NCBI RefSeq assembly: GCF_001281265.1
Contig: NZ_JXDB01000009.1
Location: 1-64,000 of the forward strand
Direction of reading: 5' to 3'
Source of the DNA: Apilactobacillus kunkeei DSM 12361 = ATCC 700308
Lineage (GTDB): Bacteria; Bacillota; Bacilli; Lactobacillales; Lactobacillaceae
DNA: 64,000 nucleotides
Each line of letters begins with the position of its first letter. Position 1 is the stretch's first letter. Below the pieces are notes generated by a model, which saw only the letters and a list, made by a program, of their open reading frames with translations, made no database searches and was not told where the DNA came from. Shown piece after piece: positions 44,468 to 58,080 of the stretch. The translations under genes and the position numbers were made by a program.

Positions 44468-45835
44468 CTATTTCTTTTCAAATACAGTCACTGATTCAAC
44501 GTGAACAGTTTGTGGGAATTGATCAACCGGTTGAACTGGTTGAGTGATTTCATAACCGTATTCAGCTAAACGACGTGCATCACGTACTAATGTTGATGGG
44601 TTACATGATACATAAACAATCTTCTTAGGCGCTACTTGAGCAGCACTGTCGATGAATGATGATGCAAGTCCCTTACGTGGAGGATCAACCATGATAACAT
44701 CTGGTTTCAATCCTTGTGCTTGCCATTTTTCCATTTGTTCCTCTGCACTACCGGCTACAAATGTAGTGTTGTTGATGTGGTTCTTTTGAGCGTTAATCTT
44801 AGCATCTTCGATAGCTTCCTTAACGATTTCGACACCATAGACTTTCTTAGCATGTTCAGCAACCGCTAATGAAATAGTACCGATACCACAGTAAGCATCG
44901 ATTACTGTCTGAGTACCATCTAGTTGAGCCTTTTCAATTGCAAGAGAATAAAGTTTTTCAGTTTGTTCTGGGTTAACTTGGTAGAATGAGTTCAATGAAA
45001 TAGCGAACTTCAAGCCAAGTAACTTATCTTCGATGTACTTCTTACCATCTAGACAAACGGTACTCTTACCTAATAATCCGTTACCATCTGACAAATTGAT
45101 GTTTTGCATGATACTTGTCACTTCTGGTAAGGCTTCCTTGATTTCACGAACAATTATATCAACCATTGGAATCTTCTTGGTACGAGTAATTAAACCAATC
45201 ATCATTTCGTTAGTGTAGTGTCCTCTTCTAACCATGATGTTTCTAATCACACCATTGTGCTTAGTTTCATTGTATGGTTCAATGTGGTACTTACGTAAGA
45301 TGTCTCTAACGACAACAATAGCTTTATCGATTTCTGGATCTTGAATGTAAAAATCTTCAATGGTTACTAAATCGTGTGAGTGCTTACGGAAGAAACCAGT
45401 TTGTAGTTTTCCATTAATTGAACGAACTGGAATTTGCGCCTTGTTTCTGTAATGAGTTGGATTATCCATCCCAATAGTTGGTAATACTTCAACATCCATC
45501 TTAGACTTATCGAAAAGTTCTTGGATTTGATGTTGTTTGAATTCCAATTGAGCATCATATTTTAGATGTTGTAATGGAGCGATTCCTGTACGAGTGTAGT
45601 TCTTATCAATGTTTTCTACACGATCTGGTGATTTAGTTAGTAATTTTTCTAACTTTGCGAAACCAAAGTTTTGGTTAACTTTGATTACTTTAATCAAAGC
45701 TTTTTCGCCTGGAAGAGTGTCTTCAATAAACAAAGGATAATCCTCTATCTTAGCGACTCCTAAGCCTTGATAAGTTAAGTCGATAATATCGACTTCATAT
45801 TCTTCGTTCTTTGTAACTGGTGCTTTAAATTTCAT
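44468..45835 (-). CDS. rlmD: 23S rRNA (uracil-5-)-methyltransferase, RlmD/RlmCD type
   Basis: 455 residues. N-terminal TRAM domain (about 8-60), then the RumA-type SAM methyltransferase: IDAYCGIGTISLA near 315-327, MVDPPRKGL near 381-389, and catalytic Cys in YVSCNPSTLVRD. The four cysteines that hold the [4Fe-4S] cluster in E. coli RlmD are absent (segment RTGIAPLQHL where CxxC would be), as in many Gram-positive homologues. In Gram-positives one such enzyme (RlmCD) can methylate both U747 and U1939, so either target is possible. Last gene of the pcrA-ligA-camS-gatCAB-dgkB cluster. Confidence 0.92.
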   Translation of the reverse strand: MKFKAPVTKNEEYEVDIIDLTYQGLGVAKIEDYPLFIEDTLPGEKALIKVIKVNQNFGFAKLEKLLTKSPDRVENIDKNYTRTGIAPLQHLKYDAQLEFKQHQIQELFDKSKMDVEVLPTIGMDNPTHYRNKAQIPVRSINGKLQTGFFRKHSHDLVTIEDFYIQDPEIDKAIVVVRDILRKYHIEPYNETKHNGVIRNIMVRRGHYTNEMMIGLITRTKKIPMVDIIVREIKEALPEVTSIMQNINLSDGNGLLGKSTVCLDGKKYIEDKLLGLKFAISLNSFYQVNPEQTEKLYSLAIEKAQLDGTQTVIDAYCGIGTISLAVAEHAKKVYGVEIVKEAIEDAKINAQKNHINNTTFVAGSAEEQMEKWQAQGLKPDVIMVDPPRKGLASSFIDSAAQVAPKKIVYVSCNPSTLVRDARRLAEYGYEITQPVQPVDQFPQTVHVESVTVFEKK

Positions 45836-45852
45836 ATTTACCCCTTTTTCTA

Positions 45853-45904
45853 AACAAAAAAGTTTTGTTGTAATCTTCTAAAATAATCATACAACAAAAC
45901 TTTT
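45853..45904 (-). terminator. terminator between dgkB and rlmD
   Basis: Minus strand AAAAGTTTTGTTGT and ACAACAAAACTTTT (14-bp perfect arms, 19-base loop), then TTGTTTAG. Large loop and a short U tract suggest partial termination. Confidence 0.7.
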
Positions 45905-45919
45905 CGTTTTTAAATTCCA

Positions 45920-46900
45920 CTATGATAATTTATCAACTTTATCGACGAATTCTTTTTCCACCTTTTCAGCATCAAAACTGATAGACTTCTTTGGCATTTC
46001 ATCGACATTCGCAAACATTTCAATATGTTGTTTTAAGTCAATAAAAGTCATTGGTGCGTCGCCACCATATTCACCATCCAAGTTAATCTGCATCTTGTCT
46101 TGAACAGGATTAGCAACTAACTTGCTGGTCTTTTTGTAAATGATTCGAGGGTCATTGATATGGCGACCACCACTTAAGACTTTCGCAAGTAATTGAACGA
46201 TTTCAACGATGTTACTAGTCTTAACAATAATCATTGTAAACTTACCATCATCTAACTTGGCGTCTGGAACAATTTGTTCTAAACCACCGATTGAGTTTGT
46301 CATGGCAAGTAGAAACATTGAAGCTTTACCTTTGAATTCTCCACCATCATATTCAAGATCCATTTGAATTGGTTTAATTCTTGGAAGTAATTCTGCTCCA
46401 CGAACTAGATAAGCTAAATAACCAAAAATGGTCTTTAAATCTGAAGGAACATCGTAGGTTAATTCGGTTAATAAACCACCACCTGCGATATTCATGAAGT
46501 ATTTCTCTCCAGCTTTACCAATGTCCATGTTGAAAGTTTGACCTTTCAAAACAACTTTGGCCGCTTCAATTGGATTTTCTCTTGGAATATGCAATGCACG
46601 GGCAAAGTCATTGGTAGTCCCAGCTGGAATAATTGCTAGCTTAGGACGTTTTTCTAGTGGTGCAATCCCATTAACAACTTCGTTAATAGTTCCATCCCCA
46701 CCAGCAGCAACGATTAAGTCAAAACCATCTAATGATGCCCTCTTGGCTTCATCGCGTGCTGAATTAGGTTTAGGAGTAGTTGCGTATGCACTAGTTTCAT
46801 AACCAGCTTCTTCGAAAACAGCGAGAATATCAATCAGGTTGCGTTTCAATGCCTCACGGCCAGATGTTGGATTGTATATTACACGTGCCCTTTTTTGCAT
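45920..46900 (-). CDS. dgkB: diacylglycerol kinase DgkB-type lipid kinase
   Basis: About 326 residues of the DAGK catalytic fold. Nucleotide-binding motifs: YNPTSGREAL near 9-18, AAGGDGTINEVVNG near 68-81 and PAGTTNDFARAL near 96-107; the C-terminal regulatory Asp region LDGEYGGDAP is present. Returns diacylglycerol left after LTA synthesis to phosphatidic acid, linking this gene to ltaS at the other end of the window. ATG 46900 is chosen (GGAG nine bases upstream); TTG 46906 is possible. Confidence 0.92.
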   Translation of the reverse strand: MQKRARVIYNPTSGREALKRNLIDILAVFEEAGYETSAYATTPKPNSARDEAKRASLDGFDLIVAAGGDGTINEVVNGIAPLEKRPKLAIIPAGTTNDFARALHIPRENPIEAAKVVLKGQTFNMDIGKAGEKYFMNIAGGGLLTELTYDVPSDLKTIFGYLAYLVRGAELLPRIKPIQMDLEYDGGEFKGKASMFLLAMTNSIGGLEQIVPDAKLDDGKFTMIIVKTSNIVEIVQLLAKVLSGGRHINDPRIIYKKTSKLVANPVQDKMQINLDGEYGGDAPMTFIDLKQHIEMFANVDEMPKKSISFDAEKVEKEFVDKVDKLS

Positions 46901-46919
46901 TTCCAAATTCTCCTAAACT

Positions 46920-48341
46920 TTATTTATTAATGGATGCCATTAATAATTTGTTAACAACTTGTGGGTTAGCTTTACCACGAGTTTGCTTCATAATTTGACC
47001 GACTAGGAAACCGATAGCACGGTCCTTACCATTATGGAAGTCTTCCACAGATTGTGGGTTGTTTGATAGTACTTCATCAATAATTGGTTGTAATTGGGCT
47101 GGGTCTGATAATTGGACCATTCCGTTGTCTTCAACGAACTTCTTAGGTTCCTTACCTTCAGTAATACCCTTGAAGACTTTCTTAGCCATCTTAGATGAAA
47201 TAGTACCGTCTTCAATTAGCTTAATCATTGTAGCTAAGTTTTCTGGTGTAATTTCAGTTTCAGATAGATCTTTTTGTTCATCATTCAAGTAAGCGTTAAC
47301 GTTAACTTGTAGGTAGTTAGATGCCATCTTAGGATCTGCACCTAATTTAATCACGGCATCGAAGAAGTCAGCCATTTCCTTAGTTTGAGTAAGAACCATT
47401 GCATCGTAGTCCTTCAAACCAAAATCGTTAACGTAACGTTGACGACGACTAGCTGGCATTTCAGGCATTGAATCGTTGATTTCATTAATCCATGCGTCTG
47501 TAATGTCTAGTGCTGGTAGGTCAGGTTCTGGGAAGTATCTGTAATCATCCGCACCTTCCTTAACACGCATTAAGACAGTTTTACCAGTTGTTTCATCGAA
47601 ACGTCTAGTTTCTTGTTGAATTTCGCCACCAGCCATGATTACACGTTGTTGACGTTTTTCTTCGTATGCAAGACCTTTTCTTACGTAGTTAAATGAGTTC
47701 AAGTTCTTTAATTCGACCTTAGTACCGAATTCTTTTTGACCGTATGGGCGGATTGAAACGTTAACGTCCACACGCATTGAACCTTCTTCCATCTTAACGT
47801 CAGAAATTCCTGTAAATAGGATTCTTTCACGTAAAGCTTCAAGGTAAGCGTATGCTTCATCAGGTGAAGCAATATCTGGTTTTGAAACAATTTCGATAAG
47901 TGGAGTACCTTGACGGTTCAAGTCAACATAAGAGAACTTGTTTCCGTGGGTATTCTTACCGGCATCTTCTTCAATATGCATTTCTTCGATACCGATTTTC
48001 TTTTTCTTACCATCTACTTCAATTTCAATCCAACCATCATGAGCATCAGGAGTATCCTTTTGCGTAATTTGATAAGCCTTTGGATTATCTGGGTAGAAGT
48101 AGTTCTTACGATCAAAATGAGGGTGTTTTTCAACTTCAGCATGTAATGCTAAAGCAGCCATAATACCTGATTTAACGACACCTTTGTTGGTTGATGGTAA
48201 TACCCCTGGGTATCCCCAATCAATTACGTTGGTGTTTAAGTTAGGGTCAACCCCGTATTGTACGGGAGATGGACTGAAAATCTTAGAGTTAGTCTTTAAT
48301 TCAACGTGGACTTCTAGTCCAATTGTAGTTTCAAAGTTCAT
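46920..48341 (-). CDS. gatB: Asp-tRNA(Asn)/Glu-tRNA(Gln) amidotransferase subunit B
   Basis: 473 residues. Signature [18 protein letters not shown] at 7-24 and [12 protein letters not shown] near 86-97 form the tRNA-glutamyl kinase site; the C-terminal YqeY-like tail ends in [19 protein letters not shown]. Acts with GatA and GatC to make Gln-tRNA(Gln) and Asn-tRNA(Asn). Its start touches the stop of gatA, showing coupling. Confidence 0.97.
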   Translation of the reverse strand: MNFETTIGLEVHVELKTNSKIFSPSPVQYGVDPNLNTNVIDWGYPGVLPSTNKGVVKSGIMAALALHAEVEKHPHFDRKNYFYPDNPKAYQITQKDTPDAHDGWIEIEVDGKKKKIGIEEMHIEEDAGKNTHGNKFSYVDLNRQGTPLIEIVSKPDIASPDEAYAYLEALRERILFTGISDVKMEEGSMRVDVNVSIRPYGQKEFGTKVELKNLNSFNYVRKGLAYEEKRQQRVIMAGGEIQQETRRFDETTGKTVLMRVKEGADDYRYFPEPDLPALDITDAWINEINDSMPEMPASRRQRYVNDFGLKDYDAMVLTQTKEMADFFDAVIKLGADPKMASNYLQVNVNAYLNDEQKDLSETEITPENLATMIKLIEDGTISSKMAKKVFKGITEGKEPKKFVEDNGMVQLSDPAQLQPIIDEVLSNNPQSVEDFHNGKDRAIGFLVGQIMKQTRGKANPQVVNKLLMASINK

Positions 48342-49801
48342 TATTGTGCTCCCCCCATCTTTGGATCTTGCTTATGGAAATCAGTATTTTGTTCGAAAGC
48401 GTAAGCAGCTTGGTATAGAGTTGATTCATCAAATGGCTTACCGATTAATTGCATACCAATTGGTAGTCCGTCTGAGAAACCTGCAGGAACTGACATTCCT
48501 GGAAGACCTGCCATGTTGACAGGAATGGTTAGAATATCATTCATGTACATAGTGATTGGGTCTTTTTCATCCTTCAAGCTGTAAGCTGGAGTGGGAGCTG
48601 TTGGAGTTAAGATCACATCGTAATCTTGGAAAACCTTCTTGAAGTCGTCAATGATTAAAGTACGAACTTCAGCGGCTTTCTTGAAGTAAGCATCAAAGAA
48701 ACCAGCTGATAGTGAGTAAGTACCAACCATGATACGACGCTTAACTTCATCACCAAAACCTTGTGAACGACTCTTAACGTATAGTTCTTCTAGGTTCTTA
48801 GCATCTTGAGATCTGTAACCATAACGAATACCATCGAAACGTTGTAAGTTTGACGATGCTTCTGAAGGAGCAATGATGTAGTAAGCTGCTACACCGTACT
48901 TACTGTTTGGAAGAGACACTTCTTCAACAGTTGCACCTAATTCACGGTACTTGTCAGCAGCGGCTAGAATAGCGTCTTGAACATCCTTATCAACACCTTC
49001 ACCTAAGTATTCCTTAGGTAAAGCAATCTTCATACCTTTAACACCCTTATCGATGTTTGCAGTAAAGTCAGGAACTTCTTTGTTTGAACTTGTCATATCA
49101 TGTTCATCTTTACCAGCAATGGCATTTAGAACTACGGCGTTGTCCTTAACAGTTCTAGTCAATGGACCAATTTGGTCTAAACTTGATGCGAATGCAATCA
49201 ATCCCCATCTAGATACACGACCGTATGTTGGTTTCATACCAACGATACCGTTAAATGATGCTGGTTGTCTGATTGAACCACCAGTATCTGAACCTAGTGA
49301 TACTAAGACATCCCCTGCAGCAACAGCTGCAGCAGCACCACCTGATGATCCACCAGGTACCTTGTCTAAGTTCCATGGGTTCTTAGTCTTACCATGGAAT
49401 GAAGTTTCGGTTGAACCACCCATGGCGAATTCGTCCATGTTGGTCTTACCAATGTTGATAGTGCCAGCTTCTTTCATCTTAGCAACAGCTGTTCCATCAA
49501 TGATTGGTTTGAAGTTTGATAGCATCTTTGAACCTGCAGATGTTAATACACCCTTGGTTAGCATGTTATCTTTCATTGCAACTGGAATACCTGATAATAC
49601 GTTATCTGGGTCAATTCCGGATTTATCAATTTCTTGGGCTTGCTTAATTGCATTTTCTTCATCGAAAACGACGAAAGCGTTAATATCTTCATCGTTCTTT
49701 TTAGCATTTTCAATTGTTTGTCTTGTCAATTCTTCGGCGGTAATATCACCATTAACCAGGCTTTCGTGAATGCTAAAAATATCTTTTCCTAAATAGTCCA
49801 T
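48341..49801 (-). CDS. gatA: Asp-tRNA(Asn)/Glu-tRNA(Gln) amidotransferase subunit A
   Basis: About 486 residues. Amidase signature: Lys in [10 protein letters not shown] near 72-81, [14 protein letters not shown] near 151-164 and [15 protein letters not shown] near 171-185 (Ser-cisSer-Lys triad). Releases ammonia from glutamine. The ATG at 49801 has GGGGA nine bases upstream; the GTG at 49807 overlaps the gatC stop and is too close to that site. Confidence 0.97.
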   Translation of the reverse strand: MDYLGKDIFSIHESLVNGDITAEELTRQTIENAKKNDEDINAFVVFDEENAIKQAQEIDKSGIDPDNVLSGIPVAMKDNMLTKGVLTSAGSKMLSNFKPIIDGTAVAKMKEAGTINIGKTNMDEFAMGGSTETSFHGKTKNPWNLDKVPGGSSGGAAAAVAAGDVLVSLGSDTGGSIRQPASFNGIVGMKPTYGRVSRWGLIAFASSLDQIGPLTRTVKDNAVVLNAIAGKDEHDMTSSNKEVPDFTANIDKGVKGMKIALPKEYLGEGVDKDVQDAILAAADKYRELGATVEEVSLPNSKYGVAAYYIIAPSEASSNLQRFDGIRYGYRSQDAKNLEELYVKSRSQGFGDEVKRRIMVGTYSLSAGFFDAYFKKAAEVRTLIIDDFKKVFQDYDVILTPTAPTPAYSLKDEKDPITMYMNDILTIPVNMAGLPGMSVPAGFSDGLPIGMQLIGKPFDESTLYQAAYAFEQNTDFHKQDPKMGGAQ

Positions 49802-49806
49802 CTTCA

Positions 49807-50112
49807 CTAGTCCCCGCTTTCATCAATGATTGTAGGTGTTCTAATTAATCCGTCGGAAACGTCTGGTGCATTATTCAATAGTGCATCCCTTTGTCCCCAA
49901 TTATCAGCAACATCTTCTCTCATAACGTTAATTTGATCAGTAACACTAAATGTTGGTTCGACATTGCTAGTATCTACATCATTTAAGGAATCAAAAATTC
50001 CCATGATACTACCTAATTGGTCAGTAAAGTATGGTAGTTGTTCATCGGTTAATTCCAACTTAGCCAATGATGCAACGTGACTTACTGTCTCTTTACTAAT
50101 TTTTTCAGACAT
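49807..50112 (-). CDS. gatC: Asp-tRNA(Asn)/Glu-tRNA(Gln) amidotransferase subunit C
   Basis: 101 residues, small scaffold stabilising GatA-Gat[21 protein letters not shown] at the start and LRTPTII-like [11 protein letters not shown] at the end are typical. First of the three gat genes. Confidence 0.96.
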   Translation of the reverse strand: MSEKISKETVSHVASLAKLELTDEQLPYFTDQLGSIMGIFDSLNDVDTSNVEPTFSVTDQINVMREDVADNWGQRDALLNNAPDVSDGLIRTPTIIDESGD

Positions 50113-50173
50113 CGTTGTTCCCTCTTTCTTATATATATTGATAATACGCTACCAGTATTTTAACACATTCACA

Positions 50174-51274
50174 TTAATAACTGGTAAAAACGTGAGTATA
50201 GAAATTCTTTGATCCGGTTTTTCTTGATAGGAAGCTTTGAATTCCTTCTGAAGAAGAAACCTGGATATCAATTGGAATATTGTTTGGTAAGTACTTCTTG
50301 GCCGTAGAAGCGACGTATTGGGTGAAACTAATGATTTCACTTTGTCCATAGAATTGTGTGGTGATGTTAACGTGTAGGCCACGTAGAGTTCCGTCAACGT
50401 AATGTGCTTGAGCGGTAACACCACTTAAGTTAGGGAAGAACTTTTGCACTTGGTTCTTGAAGTTTTCAAAAGCATCTTCGTCATTACTATTAACTTCACT
50501 AGTTGAACTATCTGGTAAGACATAGTTCTTAATATCTAATGACTTCCAGTTATCAACACTAGTTGAACCAGCCTTGTTAACTGAATATGAGTAGAAGTTA
50601 CCACCTACTAGACTATCGTTAGATGCTTGTTTGTATAACGCAATCACAATTGGAATGTTCTTTAAGTCTTTCTTTTGTCTTAAACGTTGTAATACCTTAT
50701 CAGCAATTTCCTTACCTTGTTTTTCAATATCACTATCGCTTAATTTCTTTTGGTAGACAGCACCATAAGCTTCCTTACGGTAGTAGTAAACAGAATTAAT
50801 TCCAAGACCAACTGTCATCCCCTTAATCTTTAATGAGCCATGACTTTGTTCCATAAAATCTTGTTCATCCATTTGTTGTAAATAAAGTGGTTCCTTAGTA
50901 TCACTACCCGATGGGTTTAAACCATCAGGGTTATTCTTACTCTTACGACCCAACCAATCTTCGGCAGTACTAGTGTCGATGTATTGGCCTTCTTGTAAGA
51001 TGTATGTATCTGTTGGGAATTGATCCTTTGAGATACTTAGTAATCCATTTTCAAAACCTTTTAGATTTAATTGGTTATCATTTTGTTGAACGGACACCCC
51101 TCTGGACTTACTTGTTAAGTAGTGACCATTCTTAATTACACCTTGATAATAATTGCTATTAGTTTGGGAAATAACTTGAGTACCAGATGAGCTGCTACTA
51201 TCATCGTTGCTTCCACAAGCTGCTAACACTAATGCACTTAGTAGTGCTACGAATAAAACATTTAATTTTTTCAA
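50174..51274 (-). CDS. camS: CamS family sex pheromone precursor lipoprotein
   Basis: About 366 residues. Lipoprotein signal with lipobox LVLAACG; enterococcal cAM373-type pheromones are cut from such signal peptides. The body has the CamS pattern with GLGINSVYYYRKEAYGAVYQ-like repeats (GLGINSVYYY near 156) and GITAQAHYVDG-like SGVTAQAHYVDGTLRG. TTG 51274 is chosen: GGAGG is eight bases upstream and the signal peptide then begins MKKLNVLFVALL. Located between ligA and gatC, the conserved place in Lactobacillales. Cell-surface role not established here. Confidence 0.9.
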   Translation of the reverse strand: MKKLNVLFVALLSALVLAACGSNDDSSSSSGTQVISQTNSNYYQGVIKNGHYLTSKSRGVSVQQNDNQLNLKGFENGLLSISKDQFPTDTYILQEGQYIDTSTAEDWLGRKSKNNPDGLNPSGSDTKEPLYLQQMDEQDFMEQSHGSLKIKGMTVGLGINSVYYYRKEAYGAVYQKKLSDSDIEKQGKEIADKVLQRLRQKKDLKNIPIVIALYKQASNDSLVGGNFYSYSVNKAGSTSVDNWKSLDIKNYVLPDSSTSEVNSNDEDAFENFKNQVQKFFPNLSGVTAQAHYVDGTLRGLHVNITTQFYGQSEIISFTQYVASTAKKYLPNNIPIDIQVSSSEGIQSFLSRKTGSKNFYTHVFTSY

Positions 51275-51292
51275 TTTGCTTTCCTCCACAAA

Positions 51293-53311
<2,019 letters not shown>

Positions 53312-53322
53312 TTAGCTCACCT

Positions 53323-55593
53323 CTATTGAACTTTTTGAATTGGTGCGAATGCAGCTAATAGTCTCTTTAATCCCTTGTCTGGAAAGGCAATATCTAGTTC
53401 CATATCTTCACCAGTACCGTTAACCTTGACAACAGTACCAGTTCCCCAGGCCTTGTGTTCGACCTTGTCACCAACAGTCCATGCCTTCTTGTCAGCACCA
53501 GTTCCTTCAGGCTTTTGAACCTTCTTAGCTGGTTGCTTGTATGCACGTTGTTGTGCAAAACGCGCATTACGTTGGTTTCTATTTGAATCAAATGGTGTCT
53601 TTACAGTACTGCTTTGTGCAAAGTTGTTTTCTGATTCAATTAATTCAGGTGAAATTTCGTTTACAAAACGAGATTCAGGATTAGTTTGACGACGACCATA
53701 TAACATTCTTGAGAACGCGTTGGTTAAGAATAGTTTTTCTTGCGCACGGGTAATTCCCACGTATGCTAAACGACGTTCTTCTTCTAGTTCCTTTTCATTT
53801 TCCATTGAACGACCTAGTGGGAAGATTCCTTCTTCCATTCCCATTAAGAATACGACTGGGAATTCTAGTCCCTTGGCAGCGTGAAGTGTCATTAGGGTTA
53901 CTTGTGGAGAATTTTCTTCAACGTCGTCTTGTGCGGAAACTAAGGCTAGATCTGCTAAGAAGTCGGTTAATGGTTCGTTACCATCTTCGTTGTCTTCTTC
54001 GCTTCTGTTGGTATCGAATTGTTGAGTTACTGAAATAAATTCTTCAATATTTTCAATTCGTGCCTTGTTTTCAAGTGAGTTAGTCTTCTTTAGTTCAGCT
54101 AGGTACCCAGTGTCATCCAATACGTGTTGGGCAACATCAGTTACGCTACCTTCTTTGGCAACCTTTTGAATCTTAGTCATCACGTTGGCAAAGTCGGCAA
54201 TTGAGTTTCTAGCACGACTTGAAAGTGTGTTATTTAAATCAACGTTCTTGGCAGCTTCTAGCATTGACCAACCATTTTCACCGGCGAAAACTCTTAGTTT
54301 ATCAACACTTGATGCACCAATTCCACGTTTAGGTTCATTGATGATACGTTCTAAACTCATTGAATCACTTGGGTTAGCGACTAGTGTTAGGTAAGCCAAG
54401 ATGTCTTGGATTTCCTTTCTGTCGTAGAACTTGTGTCCACCAACAATGTTGTATGGAATGTTTGATTTTAGAAGTGTTTCTTCAATGATACGTGATTGAG
54501 CGTTGGTACGGTATAGGATAGCAAAATCGTTGTAAGAATAATGCTTTTCATCCATAATCTTTTGAATTTGGGTAACTGCGAAACGCGCTTCATCAATTTC
54601 ACTTTGGCCACGATAGTATGAAACCTTGTCCCCTTCTTTGTTTTCGGTCCAAAGGTTCTTGGCCTTTCTAGCAACGTTGTTTTGAATAACGTCGTTAGCA
54701 GCACTTAAGATGTTCTTAGTTGAACGGTAGTTTTGTTCAAGTAATGTTGTGTGAGCATCGTTGTAATCATCTTGGAAGTTCAAGATGTTGTTCATGTTGG
54801 CACCACGCCAACCATAAATACTTTGATCAGAATCACCAACAACACAGATATTTCTGTACTTCTTAGCAAGCATAGTAACAAGTTTGTATTGCGCTTCATT
54901 GGTATCTTGGTATTCATCAACGTGAATGTATTGGAATTTGTTTTGGTAGTATTCTAATGTTTCTTTGTCAGATTCAAACAATTGGATGGTTAACATGATT
55001 AAATCATCAAAGTCCAATGCTTGGTTTCCGTGAAGACGTTTTTGGTATTCGTCATAAACCTTTGATACAGTTTCTTCAAATGGACTGTTGTGGTCGATTG
55101 ATTCACTGTATTGAATTGGGTCTAATAAATCATTTTTAGCGTTTGAAATAGCTGAAAGAATTGCTCTTGGATCATTCTTCTTAGGATCAATATCAAAATC
55201 CTTTAGAATTCTCTTTACCAAAGTTCTTTGTTCACTACTACCGGCAATAGTAAATGCACGGTTAAAACCAACCTTATCAATATGTCTTCTTAAAATTCTG
55301 ACACATAGAGCATGGAAAGTAGAAATCCAAACGTCGTTCCCACCATAATCCAATAGGTTAGAAACACGTTCTTTCATTTCACGAGCTGCTTTATTGGTAA
55401 AAGTAATTGCTAGGATGTTCCATGGCAATACATTTTTTTCTTCGATTAAGTAAGCAATGCGATGGGTTAAGACACGGGTCTTACCACTACCTGCACCGGC
55501 CATTATCAATAGAGGACCTTCGGTACATAATACTGCTTCTTTTTGTTTATCATTCATTCCTGAAATTAAATCGTTTACTGGCACAAAAAACAC
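53323..55593 (-). CDS. pcrA: ATP-dependent DNA helicase PcrA
   Basis: 756 residues, SF1A helicase. Motif I AGAGSGKTR near 32-40, motif Ia TFTNKAAREMKER, motif II VDEYQDTN, motif III VGDSDQSIYGWRGA, motif IV LEQNYRS, motif V TLMTLHAAKGLEF and motif VI EERRLAYVGITRA; C-terminal Tudor-like segment WTVGDKVEHKAWGTG binds RNA polymerase. Start uncertain: GTG 55593 and GTG 55584 (giving MPVNDLISGMNDKQ) both lie at sub-optimal distances from AGAGG. Confidence 0.97.
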   Translation of the reverse strand: MFFVPVNDLISGMNDKQKEAVLCTEGPLLIMAGAGSGKTRVLTHRIAYLIEEKNVLPWNILAITFTNKAAREMKERVSNLLDYGGNDVWISTFHALCVRILRRHIDKVGFNRAFTIAGSSEQRTLVKRILKDFDIDPKKNDPRAILSAISNAKNDLLDPIQYSESIDHNSPFEETVSKVYDEYQKRLHGNQALDFDDLIMLTIQLFESDKETLEYYQNKFQYIHVDEYQDTNEAQYKLVTMLAKKYRNICVVGDSDQSIYGWRGANMNNILNFQDDYNDAHTTLLEQNYRSTKNILSAANDVIQNNVARKAKNLWTENKEGDKVSYYRGQSEIDEARFAVTQIQKIMDEKHYSYNDFAILYRTNAQSRIIEETLLKSNIPYNIVGGHKFYDRKEIQDILAYLTLVANPSDSMSLERIINEPKRGIGASSVDKLRVFAGENGWSMLEAAKNVDLNNTLSSRARNSIADFANVMTKIQKVAKEGSVTDVAQHVLDDTGYLAELKKTNSLENKARIENIEEFISVTQQFDTNRSEEDNEDGNEPLTDFLADLALVSAQDDVEENSPQVTLMTLHAAKGLEFPVVFLMGMEEGIFPLGRSMENEKELEEERRLAYVGITRAQEKLFLTNAFSRMLYGRRQTNPESRFVNEISPELIESENNFAQSSTVKTPFDSNRNQRNARFAQQRAYKQPAKKVQKPEGTGADKKAWTVGDKVEHKAWGTGTVVKVNGTGEDMELDIAFPDKGLKRLLAAFAPIQKVQ

Positions 55594-55620
55594 AATCCTC
55601 TCAAATTTATATATAGTTTA

Positions 55621-55629
55621 ATTATATCA
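55621..55629 (-). promoter_or_regulatory. extended -10 promoter of the pcrA-ligA-camS-gat operon
   Basis: Minus strand TGATATAAT, an extended -10 without a good -35, about 30 bp before pcrA. Confidence 0.5.
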
Positions 55630-55660
55630 TAGCTGGGCATATTTTCATTTAGCACCAAAT

Positions 55661-55690
55661 AAAAAAGTCGGCAAATTATGCCGACTCTTT

Positions 55691-55692
<2 letters not shown>
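55661..55692 (-). terminator. xpt terminator
   Basis: Minus strand AAAAAGAGTCGGCA, loop TAATT, TGCCGACTTTTTT. Confidence 0.9.
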
Positions 55693-56915
<1,223 letters not shown>

Positions 56916-56997
56916 AGAATCTCTCCTTATATTATTTAATATTCTAAACTATTCACTAAAAAAAAGAAAATCAAATTTTAACTTAAATATTGTTTAA

Positions 56998-57026
56998 TTG
57001 ACAAATGACTCATTTTTCTGTAATTT
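56998..57026 (+). promoter_or_regulatory. promoter of the DUF2187-like gene
   Basis: -35 TTGACA (56998-57003), 17 bp, -10 TAATTT (57021-57026); start expected near 57033. Confidence 0.7.
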
Positions 57027-57048
57027 TAAGGTATAAGTTAGGAGATGT

Positions 57049-57324
57049 ATGCTTTTGGTAAAAGATAAATTAACAAGCAATGACAAATCACCATTTGATG
57101 TTGGTGACCAAGTTTCATTCATGCTAGAAAAAAAGAAATTCCAAGGAATTATTGAAAAAGGATACAACAACTCATACATGATTGGTTTTCAAACTACCGA
57201 TCCTGCATTAGAGGACAAATACCACGGAAAGATTGTTATTAACAACAAGAACATCACTATGGTAAAAGAAGGACCTCACAACTCAAAGAGTAAAAACAAA
57301 GATAGTGAAGCCGACGAAAAGTAA
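57049..57324 (+). CDS. DUF2187-like small protein
   Basis: 91 residues. A small SH3/KOW-like beta fold is suggested by FDVGDQVSFMLEKKKFQGIIEK and the later GKIVINNKNITMV, as in DUF2187 (YkvS-like) proteins; ends in a Lys/Ser-rich tail. Function of the family is unknown. Single gene with its own promoter and a shared terminator. Confidence 0.75.
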   Translation: MLLVKDKLTSNDKSPFDVGDQVSFMLEKKKFQGIIEKGYNNSYMIGFQTTDPALEDKYHGKIVINNKNITMVKEGPHNSKSKNKDSEADEK

Positions 57325-57325
57325 T

Positions 57326-57364
57326 AAAAAAAGCACTGATGACATTAGTCATCGGTGCTTTTTC
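57326..57364. terminator. bidirectional terminator DUF2187-like gene / ECF S component
   Basis: AAAAAAGCACTGATGAC, loop ATTA, GTCATCGGTGCTTTTT. The last codons of the ECF S gene lie within the stem. Confidence 0.88.
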
Positions 57365-57944
57365 TTATCTTTAATAATGGTGAACCTATCACCGGTACTA
57401 ATACGGCTGATAGAAATGCTTCAACTAAACCATTAGTTAAGGCTACAAATAATAAGTAAGGTAATAATTGATCAACATTAATGTGATAAATATTAAATGC
57501 ATCACCGCGATAGAATATATAAACTAATCCTAATAATACAACAGTATTCACAATTGAACTGACAAAACCAGTAATGGACATGTACATCCGATATGGTTTA
57601 TTAGGTTTGTATAAACGTGTAAAAATAAGTCCAGCAACTAACCCAACAAGAATTCTAGGTAAAATAGATACTAATGGATTTGTAAATACATAAATTGCCA
57701 ATGGACTAGTTGGCCACCAGAATGCACGGACAAAAGTAATTAATCCCCAAACACCACCAACGATTGCCCCATCTTTAGTTCCTAATACAATTGCTGCTAA
57801 TACAACGGTGATTGGAATAATAGTAACGCTAAGTGGTCCAATTGGAATATTTCCCAATCCAGGGATACTTGTTTGTACGATAATTATGGCGATAAACACG
57901 GATAAGATGTTCATCTTATAAGTCTTATTTCTAATGATCATCAT
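57345..57944 (-). CDS. ECF transporter S component, possibly for pantothenate
   Basis: 199 residues with six membrane helices and the S-component opening NILSVFIAIIIVQTSIPGLGN; the segment LGNIPIGPLSVTIIPITVVLAAIVLGTKDG resembles PanT-type proteins in its parts GNIPIGPLSVTIIPIT and VLGTKDGAIVGGVWG. It binds one vitamin and shares the EcfA1-EcfA2-EcfT energising module, whose genes lie 2 kb away on the same strand. Substrate is a tentative guess. Confidence 0.75.
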   Translation of the reverse strand: MMIIRNKTYKMNILSVFIAIIIVQTSIPGLGNIPIGPLSVTIIPITVVLAAIVLGTKDGAIVGGVWGLITFVRAFWWPTSPLAIYVFTNPLVSILPRILVGLVAGLIFTRLYKPNKPYRMYMSITGFVSSIVNTVVLLGLVYIFYRGDAFNIYHINVDQLLPYLLFVALTNGLVEAFLSAVLVPVIGSPLLKIRKSTDD

Positions 57945-58023
57945 CTCCTCTTTGAGATTTTACTTTCATATAAAACAACATTGAATATTAAACACTATTT
58001 TAATTAATAAGTCCACTTATGTA

Positions 58024-58057
58024 TAAAAAAAGAACTTCCACACGGGAAGTTCTTTTT
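58024..58057 (-). terminator. rpsI terminator
   Basis: Minus strand AAAAAGAACTTCCC, loop GTGT, GGAAGTTCTTTTTTT. Confidence 0.9.
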
Positions 58058-58080
58058 GAAAACAGAAAGATAAGTGTATC

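Noticed and set aside
42264-44468. Retron (msr-msd) partner RNA for the reverse transcriptase
   Set aside because: The intergenic stretches on both sides are filled by terminators, a promoter and the ISP leader; no long inverted repeat with a branching G pattern is seen, and the HEPN motif points to the Abi type.
49053-49769. 238-codon open frame on the plus strand
   Set aside because: Antisense shadow of gatA, whose amidase motifs are intact on the minus strand; the plus-strand translation has no recognisable motif or ribosome site.
56916-57048. Possible purine riboswitch ahead of the xpt operon
   Set aside because: The region is short and A+T-rich without the paired loops or three-way junction of the purine aptamer; xpt is the second gene of its operon.
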